Positions 53,381 to 62,728 are shown, numbered from the stretch's first letter. The stretch: DNA of 64,000 nucleotides from Nocardioides zhouii (GCF_004137345.1 NZ_SDWV01000006.1:168612-232611), one strand, 5' to 3'. Numbers and translations: made by a program. Notes: a model not told the origin generated them from the letters alone.

Positions 53381-54244
53381 ATGCGCGTCCTCTCGATCCA
53401 GTCCCACGTGGCGTACGGCCACGTCGGCAACTCCGCCGCCGTCTTCCCGCTGCAGCGCCTCGGCCACGAGGTGTGGCCGGTCCTGACGGTGAACTTCTCC
53501 AACCACACCGGGTACGGCGCATGGCGCGGGCCGCTGATCTCGGCGGAGGACGTCGCCGCCGTGATCGCTGGGATCGGTGAGCGGGGTGCGTTCGAGTCCT
53601 GCGACGCGATCCTCTCGGGCTACCAGGGATCACCGGAGATCGCGGACGTCATTGCCGACGCGGTCGCACAGGTCAAGGCGGCCAACCCCGCGGCGACGTA
53701 CACCTGCGACCCGGTCATGGGCAACGCGACCTCGGGCTGCTTCGTCAACCCGGCGATCCCGCCGAAGTACCGCTCCATCGTCATCCCGGTGGCCGACGTG
53801 CTGACGCCCAACCAGTTCGAGCTGGGCTTCATCACCGACCGCGACGCGCTCAGCGGCTCGTCGTCGCTCGACGACATCCTGTCGGCGGTCGACGAGGTCC
53901 GCGCCCTCGGTCCCGCGACCGTGCTGGTCACCTCGGTGGACCGGGCCGGGGCAGCGGAGGACGCGATCGAGATGCTGGCCGTCACCGGCGACGGCGCCTG
54001 GCTGGTGAGCACGCCGCGCCTCCCGATGAAGGCCAACGGCTCGGGCGACATCACCGCCGCCCTCTTCACCGCGCACCTCCACGAGACCGGCTCCCCCGCC
54101 GACGCCCTGGCTCGGACGGCCTCGTCGGTCTTCGCCGTGCTGAAGGAGACGCTCGACTCCGGCGAGCGGGAGCTGCGGCTCATCGCCGCCCAGGACGCGA
54201 TCGCCTCCCCCGCCTGCGAGTTCGAGGTCGAGCAGGTCCGCTGA
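53381..54244 (+). CDS. pdxY: Pyridoxal kinase PdxY
   Basis: A 287-residue ribokinase-fold kinase that phosphorylates pyridoxal to PLP in the salvage pathway. Motifs: ILSIQSHVAYGHVGN-type opening, HTGYGAWRG, ILSGYQGSPEIADVI, TYTCDPVMGN, VLTPNQFELGFI and the catalytic anion hole KANGSGDITAALF. Full length. It has its own leaderless promoter although it follows the dioxygenase gene by 9 nt. Confidence 0.94.
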   Translation: MRVLSIQSHVAYGHVGNSAAVFPLQRLGHEVWPVLTVNFSNHTGYGAWRGPLISAEDVAAVIAGIGERGAFESCDAILSGYQGSPEIADVIADAVAQVKAANPAATYTCDPVMGNATSGCFVNPAIPPKYRSIVIPVADVLTPNQFELGFITDRDALSGSSSLDDILSAVDEVRALGPATVLVTSVDRAGAAEDAIEMLAVTGDGAWLVSTPRLPMKANGSGDITAALFTAHLHETGSPADALARTASSVFAVLKETLDSGERELRLIAAQDAIASPACEFEVEQVR

Positions 54245-54250
54245 CGAACA

Positions 54251-54318
54251 TAGGCAGTTGGCCGGCCGCCGCCGATCGACCACGGTTGCGGACGACCCAT
54301 GGCGTGCCGAACTGCCTA
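54251..54318. terminator. Inverted repeat between pdxY and tRNA-Thr, possible terminator
   Basis: TAGGCAGTT (54251-54259) and AACTGCCTA (54310-54318) are a perfect 9-bp dyad around a 50-nt interior. It lies between convergent units and could stop both, though the loop is long. Confidence 0.45.
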
Positions 54319-54321
54319 CGT

Positions 54322-54397
54322 TGGAGCCGGTGACAGGAGTCGAACCCGCGACATCTTCTTTACAAGAGAAGCGCTCTACCAACTGAGCTACACCGGC
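54322..54397 (-). tRNA. tRNA-Thr (anticodon TGT)
   Basis: A complete 76-nt cloverleaf on the minus strand. Acceptor GCCGGTG pairs with CACCGGC, discriminator T and an encoded CCA end at 54322. D-loop AGCTCAGTTGGTAGAGC, anticodon loop CTTGTAA with TGT at 54364-54362 (positions 34-36), and T-arm GGGTTCGACTCC are all standard. It reads ACA threonine codons. Confidence 0.97.
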
Positions 54398-54449
54398 GTG
54401 CGTCCGAGGACGCGGCGGCAATCCTAGTCAGCGCGTGACGGCTGAGAGG

Positions 54450-56291
54450 ATGACCCCCGTGAGCCTCCTCCACCTGCCCCATCACGACGGCTCCCCGCTC
54501 TACGTCTCCGACGAGGCGCCCACGTTGGGCGACACGGTGACGGTGCGGGTCCGGACCAGCGCCGAGGACCCGGTCGACGCGATCTGGCTGCGCACGACGT
54601 ACGACGCCGAGCCGGTCTTCCATCCGACGACCTCGCAGGCCGCCGAAGGTGCCGTGTGGTGGGAGGCGCGGCTGCCGGTGCACAACCCGGTGACCCGCTA
54701 CCGCTTCCTCATCGTGCGTGGCGGCGAACAGGAGTGGCTCACCGGCGGCGGGATCGTGGGCCACGACGTGCCGGACGGTGCCGACTTCCGGCTCGCCGCC
54801 TTCCCTGCGGCGCCCGACTGGGGTCGCGACGCCGTCGTCTACCAGGTCTTCCCCGACCGGTTCGCCCGTTCGGCGGCGGCCGACGAGCGGGAGGTGCCCG
54901 ACTGGGCGCTGGAGGCGGGCTGGGACGACGAGGTGGTCTTCGAGGGCAGCGACCCGCGCACCCCGATGCAGTTCTTCGGCGGCGACCTCGACGGCATCAC
55001 CGAGCACCTCGACCACGTCGCCGAGGTCGGCGCCGACGTCGTCTACACGACGCCGGTCTTCCCCGGCGAGAGCAACCACCGCTACAACGCGACCACCTTC
55101 ACCAGCGTCGATCCGCTGCTCGGCGGCGACGAGGCGTACGCCCGGCTGAGCACCGCCGTCCACGCGCGCGGCTGGCGGATCCTGGGGGACCTGACCACCA
55201 ACCACACCGGCGACACCCACGAGTGGTTCCTGTCCGCCGTCGACGGCGGCGTCGATGACCCGCACCGCTCCTTCTACTACTTCGAGGAGGACGGCACGTA
55301 CGCCTGCTGGATGGGCCACGGCACGCTGCCGAAGATCAACCACGCCGACCTCGATGTGCGGCACGCGATGGTCGAGGGACCGCACTCGGTGGTGGGCCGC
55401 TGGCTCCGCCCGCCGTACGACGTCGACGGCTGGCGCATCGACGTCGCCAACATGACCGGCCGGCTGGCCGACATCGACGTGGCCCACGAGGTCGCGCGGG
55501 CCGTGCGCGCTACGGCCGCCGAGCTCCGCGAGGACCCGTGGGTCATCGGCGAGCACAACCACGACGCGACCGGCGACGTGGACGGCGACGGCTGGCACGG
55601 CACGATGAACTACTCCGGCTTCTCCTGGCCCGTGTGGTCGTGGCTGCGCGACCCGGCCTCGCCGGCGCGGCCCTTCGGCCGGCCCGTGCCGGTCCCCCGC
55701 CGCGGCGGCGGCGCGGTGGTCGACACCCTCCGCGCCTGGCAGGGCACCCTCGGCTGGCGGGCGACGGCATCGAGCTGGAACATCCTCGGGTCCCACGACT
55801 CCGCGCGGATCCGTACTGTCGTGGGCGGCGACGCGCAGGTGCACCGCGTCGCGGCGGGCCTGCAGTTCAGCCTGCCCGGCGTGCCGATGCTCTTCGCCGG
55901 CGACGAGATCGGCCTCGAGGGCGTCACCGGCGAGGACTCCCGCCGCACGATGCCGTGGCACCGCGAGGACGAGTGGGACCGCACCACGCTGACGGCGTAC
56001 GCCGACCTCGCGCGGGTGCGCCGTGACCACGTCGCCCTCCGTCGTGGCGGCCTGCGCTGGGCGTACGTCGACGACGACACCCTCGCCTACGTGCGCGAGC
56101 ACCCCGACGGGTCGGTCCTCGTGGTGGCCCGCCGGGCCGCGGGCTCCGCATTCGCGCTCGCAGTCGAGCCGGGCAGCCACCTCTTCGGGTCCGAACCCGG
56201 CGGCGCCGACCTGGCCGGCGGACCCGAGGGCGTCGAGGTCCCGGCTGCCGACGGACCGCGCGTCGACATCTGGGCCCTCGGCGAGGAGTGA
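54450..56291 (+). CDS. GH13 alpha-amylase-family glycosidase (neopullulanase/maltogenic type)
   Basis: A 613-residue glycoside hydrolase: N-terminal beta-sandwich (residues 1-110), catalytic barrel and C-terminal beta domain. Conserved regions: VVYQVFPDRFARS, GDLTTNHTGD, GWRIDVANMTG with the nucleophile Asp near 331, VIGEHNHD with the acid/base Glu near 368, and ILGSHDSAR with the transition-state Asp near 450. No signal peptide, so it acts on cytoplasmic glucans or maltodextrins. The start is uncertain: ATG 54450 is used; GTG 54435 and GTG 54459 are alternatives. A DUF4032 gene follows by 18 nt. Confidence 0.9.
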   Translation: MTPVSLLHLPHHDGSPLYVSDEAPTLGDTVTVRVRTSAEDPVDAIWLRTTYDAEPVFHPTTSQAAEGAVWWEARLPVHNPVTRYRFLIVRGGEQEWLTGGGIVGHDVPDGADFRLAAFPAAPDWGRDAVVYQVFPDRFARSAAADEREVPDWALEAGWDDEVVFEGSDPRTPMQFFGGDLDGITEHLDHVAEVGADVVYTTPVFPGESNHRYNATTFTSVDPLLGGDEAYARLSTAVHARGWRILGDLTTNHTGDTHEWFLSAVDGGVDDPHRSFYYFEEDGTYACWMGHGTLPKINHADLDVRHAMVEGPHSVVGRWLRPPYDVDGWRIDVANMTGRLADIDVAHEVARAVRATAAELREDPWVIGEHNHDATGDVDGDGWHGTMNYSGFSWPVWSWLRDPASPARPFGRPVPVPRRGGGAVVDTLRAWQGTLGWRATASSWNILGSHDSARIRTVVGGDAQVHRVAAGLQFSLPGVPMLFAGDEIGLEGVTGEDSRRTMPWHREDEWDRTTLTAYADLARVRRDHVALRRGGLRWAYVDDDTLAYVREHPDGSVLVVARRAAGSAFALAVEPGSHLFGSEPGGADLAGGPEGVEVPAADGPRVDIWALGEE

Positions 56292-56297
56292 CGCCGC

Positions 56298-56303
56298 TAG
56301 GGT
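56298..56303 (+). promoter_or_regulatory. -10 element of a leaderless promoter
   Basis: TAGGGT lies 6 nt before the ATG at 56310 of the DUF4032 gene. Confidence 0.5.
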
Positions 56304-56309
56304 CATCGC

Positions 56310-57515
56310 ATGGCCATGCGGATCGTCGCCAGCCGGCCCGACCCGGCCATCCTCAGCCTGCCCTGGGACACCCCGCTCGAGGAGTGGCCGGACGACGTCG
56401 TCGTCCCGCTGCCGCGCGGGCTGTCGCGCCACATCGTGCGCATCGTGCGGCTCGGTGACCGGGTCTACGCCGTCAAGGAGACGCAGGACGACATCGCCTT
56501 CCGCGAGTACCGTATGCTCCGCGACCTCCAGCGGATCGGGATGCCGGCGGTCGTGCCGCAGGGCGTCGTCACCGGCCGCGAGGACGCCGACGGCGAGGAG
56601 CTGCCGGCGGCCCTGATCACCCGGCACCTCCAGTTCTCGCTGCCCTACCGCAGCCTCTTCAGCCGCGGGATGACCGCCGCACACGTGCCGACCCTCATCG
56701 ACGCCATCGTCGTGCTGCTCGTACGGCTGCACCTGGCGGGCTTCTACTGGGGCGACGTGTCGCTCTCCAACGTGCTGTTCCGGCGCAACGCCGGCGAGTT
56801 CTCGGCCTACCTCGTCGACGCCGAGACCGGCGAGCTGCGCGACGAGGTCGGCGAGCGGATGCGGGAGTACGACATCACCGTCGGCTGCGAGAACATCTTC
56901 GCCGAGCTGATGGACCTCGAGGCCAGCGGCGCCGTCCACGAGATCGACGGCTTCGAGATCATCGAGCGCCTCCGCTCGCGTTACGAGGCGCTGTGGAAGG
57001 AGCTCACCGACCTCGAGGAGTTCCGGGCCGATGAGATGTGGCGCATCGAGCGTCGCGTCGAGCGGCTCAACGACCTCGGCTTCGACGTCGACGAGCTCGA
57101 CATCGTCACCGACCTCGACGGGGACACCATCCGGATCCAGCCGAAGGTCGTCGACCTCGGTCACCACGCCCGCGAGATCCAGGCCCTGACCGGGATGAGC
57201 GTCGAGGACAACCAGGCCCGGCGGCTGCTCAACGACCTCGCCTCGTTCACCGCCCACTACGACCTCGGCCGCGAGGACCGCCACCTGGTGGCGAGCAAGT
57301 GGATGCACGAGATCTTCGAGCCGATCATGTCGATGATCCCACCGGACGCGACCGGCAAGCTGGAGCCGGCCGAGGTCTTCCACGAGATCCTGGAGCACCG
57401 GTGGTACCTCTCGGAGCAGGCCGGGTTCGAGATCAGCATCCACGACACCGCGCGCGACTACATCGACCGCTTCCTCACCGCGAAGCCGGACGAGGCGATC
57501 ACCGGCGAGGAGTGA
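56310..57515 (+). CDS. DUF4032 protein with a kinase-like N-terminal domain
   Basis: A 401-residue protein. The first 230 residues look like a degenerate lipopolysaccharide-kinase/RIO-type fold: VYAVKETQDDIAFREYRMLR (ATP-binding Lys and Glu), LHLAGFYWGDVSLSNVLFRR (catalytic Asp and Asn) and YLVDAETGE in place of DFG. The C-terminal half is the DUF4032 domain (VVDLGHHAREIQALTGMSVE, LVASKWMHEIFEPIMSMI). Kinase activity is plausible but untested. The -10 box 6 nt before the ATG gives it a separate leaderless promoter from the amylase gene. Confidence 0.85.
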   Translation: MAMRIVASRPDPAILSLPWDTPLEEWPDDVVVPLPRGLSRHIVRIVRLGDRVYAVKETQDDIAFREYRMLRDLQRIGMPAVVPQGVVTGREDADGEELPAALITRHLQFSLPYRSLFSRGMTAAHVPTLIDAIVVLLVRLHLAGFYWGDVSLSNVLFRRNAGEFSAYLVDAETGELRDEVGERMREYDITVGCENIFAELMDLEASGAVHEIDGFEIIERLRSRYEALWKELTDLEEFRADEMWRIERRVERLNDLGFDVDELDIVTDLDGDTIRIQPKVVDLGHHAREIQALTGMSVEDNQARRLLNDLASFTAHYDLGREDRHLVASKWMHEIFEPIMSMIPPDATGKLEPAEVFHEILEHRWYLSEQAGFEISIHDTARDYIDRFLTAKPDEAITGEE

Positions 57516-57600
57516 ACGGGTGGGCCCCCCCGTTTGTGGGGAGTGCGGTCGGCAGCGCACCCGGCGGAGGATCCGTGGAGCACCACTCCCCGGAGGATTC

Positions 57601-58680
57601 ATGCGCCTGGTCCACGCCGTCGTCGCGGCGCTGCTGCTCGCCCTGCTCGCTCCGCCCGGGGTCGCCTCGACCCCCGAGCCGTCGGCCGTCAGGTCACAGG
57701 CGGTCCGCGTCTCCCTCTCCGCCTCGCCGGAGTGGGTGAAGAAGGGCGGGCTCGTGACCCTGTCGGGGGCCGTGACAGGTGTGCGCGGCCGCGTGTCCGT
57801 CACGATCTACCAGAAGACCAAGGGCAAGTCGTCGTGGAACGTCGAGGCCGTCAAGCGCACCACCCGCAAGGGCCGCTTCACCCACCGCGAGGACGTCAAG
57901 TCCGGCGACCGCACCTACAAGGCGTGCGTGAAGCGCAGCTGTGACAGCGTTCTGGTGCACATGGGCCAGCAGCCGAAGCAGGACACGGCCGTCTCCATCA
58001 GCTCGCTCAGCGCGTACACCACGGAGGCGGGTCAGCCGTTCACGGTCTCCGGGGTCGCCAGCGGCAACCTCAACGGCCAGCAGGTCCAGGTCCAGGCGTA
58101 CGACACCGGCAGCTCGTCGTGGAGCTCGATCGGCGGCGCGGGCGTCCAGAACGGACAGTGGGCGGCGACCGTCACGGTCACCACCGCCGGCAAAGCCGTG
58201 CCTCTCCGCGCGGTGTTCCTGGGTGGTGGGACGCTGCTGTCCTCGGTGAGCGCTGCCTCCACGGTGGCCGTGTACGGCTGGTACTACCTCTACGACGGTC
58301 CACCCGACCAGGTAGCGCAGAGCGGGACGCCGGAGTACGACTCTTTCAACGTCAACGGCACCAACTACTCCAAGTCGGTCGGCATCTACGGTGGCACCGG
58401 ATACACCAACTACGTCGAGTTCAACGTGGGCCGTGCGTGCATCCGGATTGACGCAACCGTCGGCGTGAACGACGAGGCGAGCACCTCCCTGAGGACCACC
58501 GCCCGCCTGCTCGTCGACAACGTGACGAAGTGGACCAAGTCGGGCATCGCCCTCGGATCGTCGGATGCGATCAGCATCGACATCAGCAACGGTCTGCGGC
58601 TGCGTCTCGAGAACACCGAGACAGTCGACGGCAGCGGCTACCTCGTCTTCGGCGACGCACGGGCGCTCTGCGCCTTCTGA
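57601..58680 (+). CDS. Secreted protein with NPCBM-like carbohydrate-binding domain
   Basis: A 359-residue exported protein: signal peptide LVHAVVAALLLALLAPPGVA, two Ig-like beta domains (SLSASPEWVKKGGLVTLSGA; VSISSLSAYTTEAGQPFTVS) and a C-terminal NPCBM/NEW2-like domain (YDSFNVNGTNYSKSVGIYGG, FNVGRACIRIDATVGVNDEA). NPCBM domains bind sugars on the surface. GGAGG lies 5 nt before the ATG, which decides the start against an upstream GTG. The unit ends in a strong hairpin. Confidence 0.82.
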   Translation: MRLVHAVVAALLLALLAPPGVASTPEPSAVRSQAVRVSLSASPEWVKKGGLVTLSGAVTGVRGRVSVTIYQKTKGKSSWNVEAVKRTTRKGRFTHREDVKSGDRTYKACVKRSCDSVLVHMGQQPKQDTAVSISSLSAYTTEAGQPFTVSGVASGNLNGQQVQVQAYDTGSSSWSSIGGAGVQNGQWAATVTVTTAGKAVPLRAVFLGGGTLLSSVSAASTVAVYGWYYLYDGPPDQVAQSGTPEYDSFNVNGTNYSKSVGIYGGTGYTNYVEFNVGRACIRIDATVGVNDEASTSLRTTARLLVDNVTKWTKSGIALGSSDAISIDISNGLRLRLENTETVDGSGYLVFGDARALCAF

Positions 58681-58687
58681 CCACCGC

Positions 58688-58731
58688 ATCGAGCCGGGCT
58701 GACGACGAGGGGCGTCTCAGCCCGGCTCGAT
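58688..58731. terminator. Bidirectional terminator overlapping a stop codon
   Basis: A perfect 15-bp stem, ATCGAGCCGGGCTGA (58688-58702) with TCAGCCCGGCTCGAT (58717-58731), with a further GACG/CGTC-type pairing in the loop. The 3' arm contains the last codons and stop of the convergent metallophosphoesterase gene. Confidence 0.8.
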
Positions 58732-60222
58732 CGGCTCCCACTCGCCGACCAGCCACGAACCGTCCGTGCGCAGCCGCACCCACTGCAGGCCGACCGGTCG
58801 CCCGTCGGCGTACGTCACCAGGCTGACGTCGGCGTCGCGTCGCGGCTTGCTGCCCAGCGCGATCGCGTACGCCGCCCCGCCGGTGGTGCCGTTGGTCCAG
58901 GTGTACCCGGTCGCGCCGTCCTCGCCCTCGACGGCGTCGGGCCCGGACTGCACGTGGGTGTGGCCACCCAGCACGAGGTCGACGCACCCGCGGGTGAGCG
59001 CCTCGCGCCCGAGGTTGGCGTCGTGGACCAGCACTGTGCTGACCCGCTCCCCGTCCTCGGCTGCGGCGCAGGCAGCGTCGGCCAGGCGGTCGCCCACCTC
59101 GGTGAAGCTGAGCCCCGACTCCTCGCGCCAGCTGCCGAGGCCGCTGCTGCGCGGGTCGTCGACGCCGAGCAACGTGCCGCCCCAGGGTGCGTCGACCGCC
59201 TCGCCGTCGAGCATCGTCCAGCCCTCCTCGGCGAGATAGCTGCTGACGAACGTGCCGTGGTCGTGGTTGCCGGCGACGCCGAAGCGGTCCCAGTCGTCGA
59301 AGGCACCCGCGAGCGAGTCGAGGCTGAACGCCTCCCACGGTTGGCCGGTCGAGGTGTCGTCGCCGGCGTCGAGCACCACCGTCGCGCCGGCCGCGTCGCC
59401 GATCGCCCGCGCGACGCGGTCCATCCCGATGTTGTCGTGCCGGTCGCTCACCAGCAGGGCCACGGTCTCGCCGTCCTCGGGCTGGCGGACCGCCAGGTCG
59501 GCAGCGCCCTCGGCGGCGGTGGAGTAGAACTCCTTGCTCTTGTCGTAGGTGTCGATCGCACTCAGCACCAGCCGCTTGCTCTGGGTGGTGACCGGACCGG
59601 TGCGAACCTCGATGTCGCGGACCTCGTCGGGCAACGTCACGTCGGGACCGGCCAGCTCGGCGAGCGTCTGCCAACTCCCCTGCTCCTCCTGCGTCTCCGC
59701 GCGCGACTGCCACGGCTGCCACACCAGTAGCGGCAGCGTCAGCAGCAGGACGAGGGCGAGCCACCCCTGCCGGGTGCGGAGGCCGCGGAAGAGCTCGCCG
59801 CGCCGGTGCCGGCCGAGCAGCAGGAACACCGCCACCGGCACCAGCCCGACGCCCAGCCCGCGTACGGCGGCCGAGATCGCCATCTCGACCACCACGCCCT
59901 GCACCTTGTCGACCTGCGCGGTGGGGTCAGCGGCGATGTACGCGTAGCGCTCGACCAGCTCCTCGATCGAGCCCACCTCGGTCTTGCCGAGGGTCAGGGT
60001 GACGCCGACCGGACCGATGTCGCGGAAGCGCAGGTCGGGCAGCAGCGGCCCGGTCTCGACGACCGCGTCGCGCGCCATCGTGGGGCGTACGACGGTGTCG
60101 TGGCCGACCACGACGACCGTCCGGCTGCTCGTGAGGAACAGCGACACCGCGACCACCAGCCCGAGCGCCACGCTGCACGCGAGCAGCACGACGCCGACCA
60201 GCAGCCGGCGCGGAGTGCTCAT
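58717..60222 (-). CDS. Membrane-anchored metallophosphoesterase
   Basis: A 501-residue protein. Two membrane helices (about residues 8-30 and 130-170 region, including GLVPVAVFLLLG and LALVLLLTLPLLVW) precede a calcineurin-like phosphoesterase domain: LVSDRHDNIGMDRVARAIG (metal Asp/His), VVLDAGDDTSTGQPWEAF, FGVAGNHDHGTF (GNHD box), VLVHDANLG and VLGGHTHVQSGPD (GGHTH). The usual first motif D-x-H is DRHD. The substrate is unknown; the domain likely faces outward. Its start is 7 nt after the rlmB stop, so it is in that operon. Confidence 0.87.
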   Translation of the reverse strand: MSTPRRLLVGVVLLACSVALGLVVAVSLFLTSSRTVVVVGHDTVVRPTMARDAVVETGPLLPDLRFRDIGPVGVTLTLGKTEVGSIEELVERYAYIAADPTAQVDKVQGVVVEMAISAAVRGLGVGLVPVAVFLLLGRHRRGELFRGLRTRQGWLALVLLLTLPLLVWQPWQSRAETQEEQGSWQTLAELAGPDVTLPDEVRDIEVRTGPVTTQSKRLVLSAIDTYDKSKEFYSTAAEGAADLAVRQPEDGETVALLVSDRHDNIGMDRVARAIGDAAGATVVLDAGDDTSTGQPWEAFSLDSLAGAFDDWDRFGVAGNHDHGTFVSSYLAEEGWTMLDGEAVDAPWGGTLLGVDDPRSSGLGSWREESGLSFTEVGDRLADAACAAAEDGERVSTVLVHDANLGREALTRGCVDLVLGGHTHVQSGPDAVEGEDGATGYTWTNGTTGGAAYAIALGSKPRRDADVSLVTYADGRPVGLQWVRLRTDGSWLVGEWEPIEPG

Positions 60223-60229
60223 CCGATGG

Positions 60230-61192
60230 TCATCCGGGGAGGCGGGCCTGCGAGATCGCGTAGAGGGCGACCGAGGCGGCCACCCCGGCGTTGAGCGACT
60301 CGAGCTGACCGGCCATCGGGATGGAGACGATCTGGTCGCAGGTCTCGGCCACGAGCCGGCCCAGGCCCTTGCCCTCGGACCCGACGACCACGACCAGCGG
60401 TCCCTCGGCGAGCCCACCTGCCGCGACGAGCTCGGGCAGCGAGATGTCACCGTCGGCGGCCAGGCCGACGACCATGCAGCCCGCCTCCTGGTACGCCTTG
60501 AGCTGGCGGGTCAGGTTGACGGTCTGGGCGATGGGCAGTCGCGCGGCCGCACCGGCGCTGGTCTTCCACGCCGAAGCGGTCATGCCGGCGGCGCGACGCT
60601 CGGGGATCAGCACGCCGTGGGCGCCGAACCCGGCGGCCGAGCGGACGACGGCGCCGAGGTTGCGCGGGTCGGTGACCGAGTCGAGGGCGACGATGAGCAC
60701 CGGCTCCTTGGCCTCGTCGGCACGGTCGAGCAGGTCGTCGGCGTGGGCGTACTCGTAGGCCGGCAGCCGCGCTGCCAGGCCCTGGTGCACGGCACCGGAG
60801 GTCATCCGGTCCATCTCGTTGCGGGTGACCTCGAGGAGGCGTACGCCCTGCTCGGCGGCGAGCTTGAAGGCCTCCCGCAGGCGGTTGTCGCGCTCGGCGC
60901 CCTCGGCGACGTAGATCGCGGTTACCGGCACGCCGCCGCGCAGCAGCTCGACGACCGAGTTGCGCCCGGCCGCCCACTCGGCGTCGGACGTCGTACGCCG
61001 CTTGGGCCGCGTGTCCTTGGCCTTCTCGGCGCGCTTGGCGACCTTGTGCGCCTGGTGGTACGGGCGCTCGCTGGCCTTGGGCGTCGGCCCCCTGCCCTCC
61101 AGGCCGCGCCGGACGCGACCGCCCGAACCGGCGGTGCGGTTGCCCTTACCGGTCTTCTTGATGGCGCCCTTGCGCTTGGAATTACCTGCCAT
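60230..61192 (-). CDS. rlmB: 23S rRNA 2'-O-methyltransferase RlmB (TrmH/SpoU family)
   Basis: A 320-residue SPOUT methyltransferase that modifies the 23S rRNA guanosine equivalent to G2251. After a basic 70-residue N-terminal extension (Lys/Arg/Gly-rich) comes the L30e-like substrate domain (AAGRNSVVELLRGGVPVTAI) and the knotted domain with VALDSVTDPRNLGAVVRSA, VVVGSEGKGLGRLVAETCD and IPMAGQLESLNAGVAASVAL. It follows cysS by 6 nt, the standard actinobacterial arrangement. Confidence 0.94.
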   Translation of the reverse strand: MAGNSKRKGAIKKTGKGNRTAGSGGRVRRGLEGRGPTPKASERPYHQAHKVAKRAEKAKDTRPKRRTTSDAEWAAGRNSVVELLRGGVPVTAIYVAEGAERDNRLREAFKLAAEQGVRLLEVTRNEMDRMTSGAVHQGLAARLPAYEYAHADDLLDRADEAKEPVLIVALDSVTDPRNLGAVVRSAAGFGAHGVLIPERRAAGMTASAWKTSAGAAARLPIAQTVNLTRQLKAYQEAGCMVVGLAADGDISLPELVAAGGLAEGPLVVVVGSEGKGLGRLVAETCDQIVSIPMAGQLESLNAGVAASVALYAISQARLPG

Positions 61193-61198
61193 GACGGG

Positions 61199-62614
61199 TC
61201 ACACGCTCCCTGCATCTATCGACCACCGTGGTCCGGCGGGCGTGTCCTCGACCTCGAGGCCGGCGTTCGCGATCTGGTCGCGGATGGTGTCGGCGCGGGC
61301 CCAGTCCTTGGCCTCGCGCGCCGCGGTCCGCTCGGCGAGCAGCCCCTGCACGAGGGCGTCGACGACGGCGCTGAGCTTGTCGTCCGAGCCGCTCGTCGCC
61401 CACGCGGGGTCGGCCGGGTTGAGGCCGAGCACGTCGAGCATGGCGATGACCTCGCCGAACTTCTGGCTGAGCTCGTCGGACGGTCCGTCGGCGAGGAGCC
61501 GGTTGCCCTCGCGGACCGAGTCGTGGATGACGGCGACGGCCGCGGGAGTGCCGAGGTCGTCGTCCATCGCCTGCCGGAAGTCGTCGGGCATCGCCGCGAA
61601 CCAGGTGCCGACGACACCGGCGGCCCGCTCGAGGAAGTCCTCGATCCGGCGGAACGCCTTCGCGGCGTCGTCGAGGGCCTCGAAGCTGAACTCGACGTGC
61701 GAGCGGTAGTGCGCCGCCACCATGTAGTAGCGCAGCTCGATGCCGCGGACCCGCTCGAGCACGGACGGAATGAGGAGCGAGTTGCCGAGCGACTTGCTCA
61801 TCTTCTCGCCGGCCGTGGTGATCCAGGCGTTGTGCAGCCAGTACGACGAGAACGGACGACCCGCGGCCCGCGACTGGGCCTGCTCGTTCTCGTGGTGGGG
61901 GAAGCGCAGGTCGACGCCGCCGCCGTGGATGTCGAAGGCGGGGCCGAGGTACTTGCCGGCCATCGCCGAGCACTCGATGTGCCAGCCCGGACGACCGGGA
62001 CCCCACGGGGAGGGCCATGACGCGGTCTGCGGCTCGCTCTCCTTCTTCCAGCCCTTCCAGAGTGCGAAGTCGCGGGGGTCGCGCTTGCCACGCGGGTCGG
62101 CGTCGCCGGCGGGCTCCATGTCCTCGACCTTCTGCCGCGTCAGCTCGCCGTACGCCGCCCAGCTGCGGATGTCGAAGTAGACGTCGCCGCTGCCGTCCTC
62201 GGCCGCGTAGGCGTGGCCGCGCGCGATGAGCTGCTCGATGAGCTCGACGATCTCCGGGACGTGGCCGGTCGCGCCCGGCTCGTACGTCGGCGGGAGCACG
62301 TTGATCGCGGCGAGCGCCGAGTCGAGCTCGCGCTTCATGGCCGCGGCGAGGGCGTACCAGTGGATGCCCTGCTCCGCGGACTTCGCCAGGATCTTGTCGT
62401 CGATGTCGGTGACGTTGCGGATGAAGTCGACCTCGTAGCCGGTGGCGGAGAGCCAGCGGCGGAGCACGTCGAAGTTCACCGCGGACCGCACGTGACCGAC
62501 GTGAGGCTCCGACTGGACGGTGAGGCCACACACGTAGATACCGGCCCGGCCCTGCTGCAGCGGGACGAAGTCGCGCGTCTCGCGCGTCGCGGTGTCGTGG
62601 AGCCTCAGTGTCAC
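61199..62614 (-). CDS. cysS: Cysteinyl-tRNA synthetase
   Basis: A 471-residue class I aminoacyl-tRNA synthetase. The HIGH motif is HVGH in [11 protein letters not shown], the KMSKS motif is EKMSKSLGN, and the zinc site includes Cys29 ([10 protein letters not shown]), Cys in [11 protein letters not shown] and the HHENE segment. The DALR-like anticodon domain is at the C-terminus. The GTG start has a TAGAAT -10 box 6 nt away, so the mRNA is probably leaderless. It heads an operon with rlmB and the metallophosphoesterase. Confidence 0.97.
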   Translation of the reverse strand: MTLRLHDTATRETRDFVPLQQGRAGIYVCGLTVQSEPHVGHVRSAVNFDVLRRWLSATGYEVDFIRNVTDIDDKILAKSAEQGIHWYALAAAMKRELDSALAAINVLPPTYEPGATGHVPEIVELIEQLIARGHAYAAEDGSGDVYFDIRSWAAYGELTRQKVEDMEPAGDADPRGKRDPRDFALWKGWKKESEPQTASWPSPWGPGRPGWHIECSAMAGKYLGPAFDIHGGGVDLRFPHHENEQAQSRAAGRPFSSYWLHNAWITTAGEKMSKSLGNSLLIPSVLERVRGIELRYYMVAAHYRSHVEFSFEALDDAAKAFRRIEDFLERAAGVVGTWFAAMPDDFRQAMDDDLGTPAAVAVIHDSVREGNRLLADGPSDELSQKFGEVIAMLDVLGLNPADPAWATSGSDDKLSAVVDALVQGLLAERTAAREAKDWARADTIRDQIANAGLEVEDTPAGPRWSIDAGSV

Positions 62615-62620
62615 CCGGCG

Positions 62621-62626
62621 ATTCTA
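62621..62626 (-). promoter_or_regulatory. -10 element of a leaderless promoter for cysS
   Basis: TAGAAT on the minus strand lies 6 nt before the GTG at 62614. Confidence 0.55.
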
Positions 62627-62667
62627 GGGTGGAGGACGGCGATCCCCCGAGTCGCCGACGGACGACG

Positions 62668-62711
62668 AAGGAGTCCCGAGCCGCCGTGGGGGTAGCGGTT
62701 CGGGACTCCTT
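62668..62711 (-). terminator. Terminator after the Ig-repeat gene
   Basis: AAGGAGTCCCGA (62668-62679) pairs perfectly with TCGGGACTCCTT (62700-62711), extended by a CCGC/GCGG pairing across a mismatch. It isolates the cysS promoter from the upstream gene. Confidence 0.8.
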
Positions 62712-62728
62712 GTCGTGCTCCTACGTGG

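Noticed and set aside
57520..57600. Earlier GTG start of the NPCBM protein
   Set aside because: It would bury the signal peptide, and GGAGG lies 5 nt before ATG 57601.
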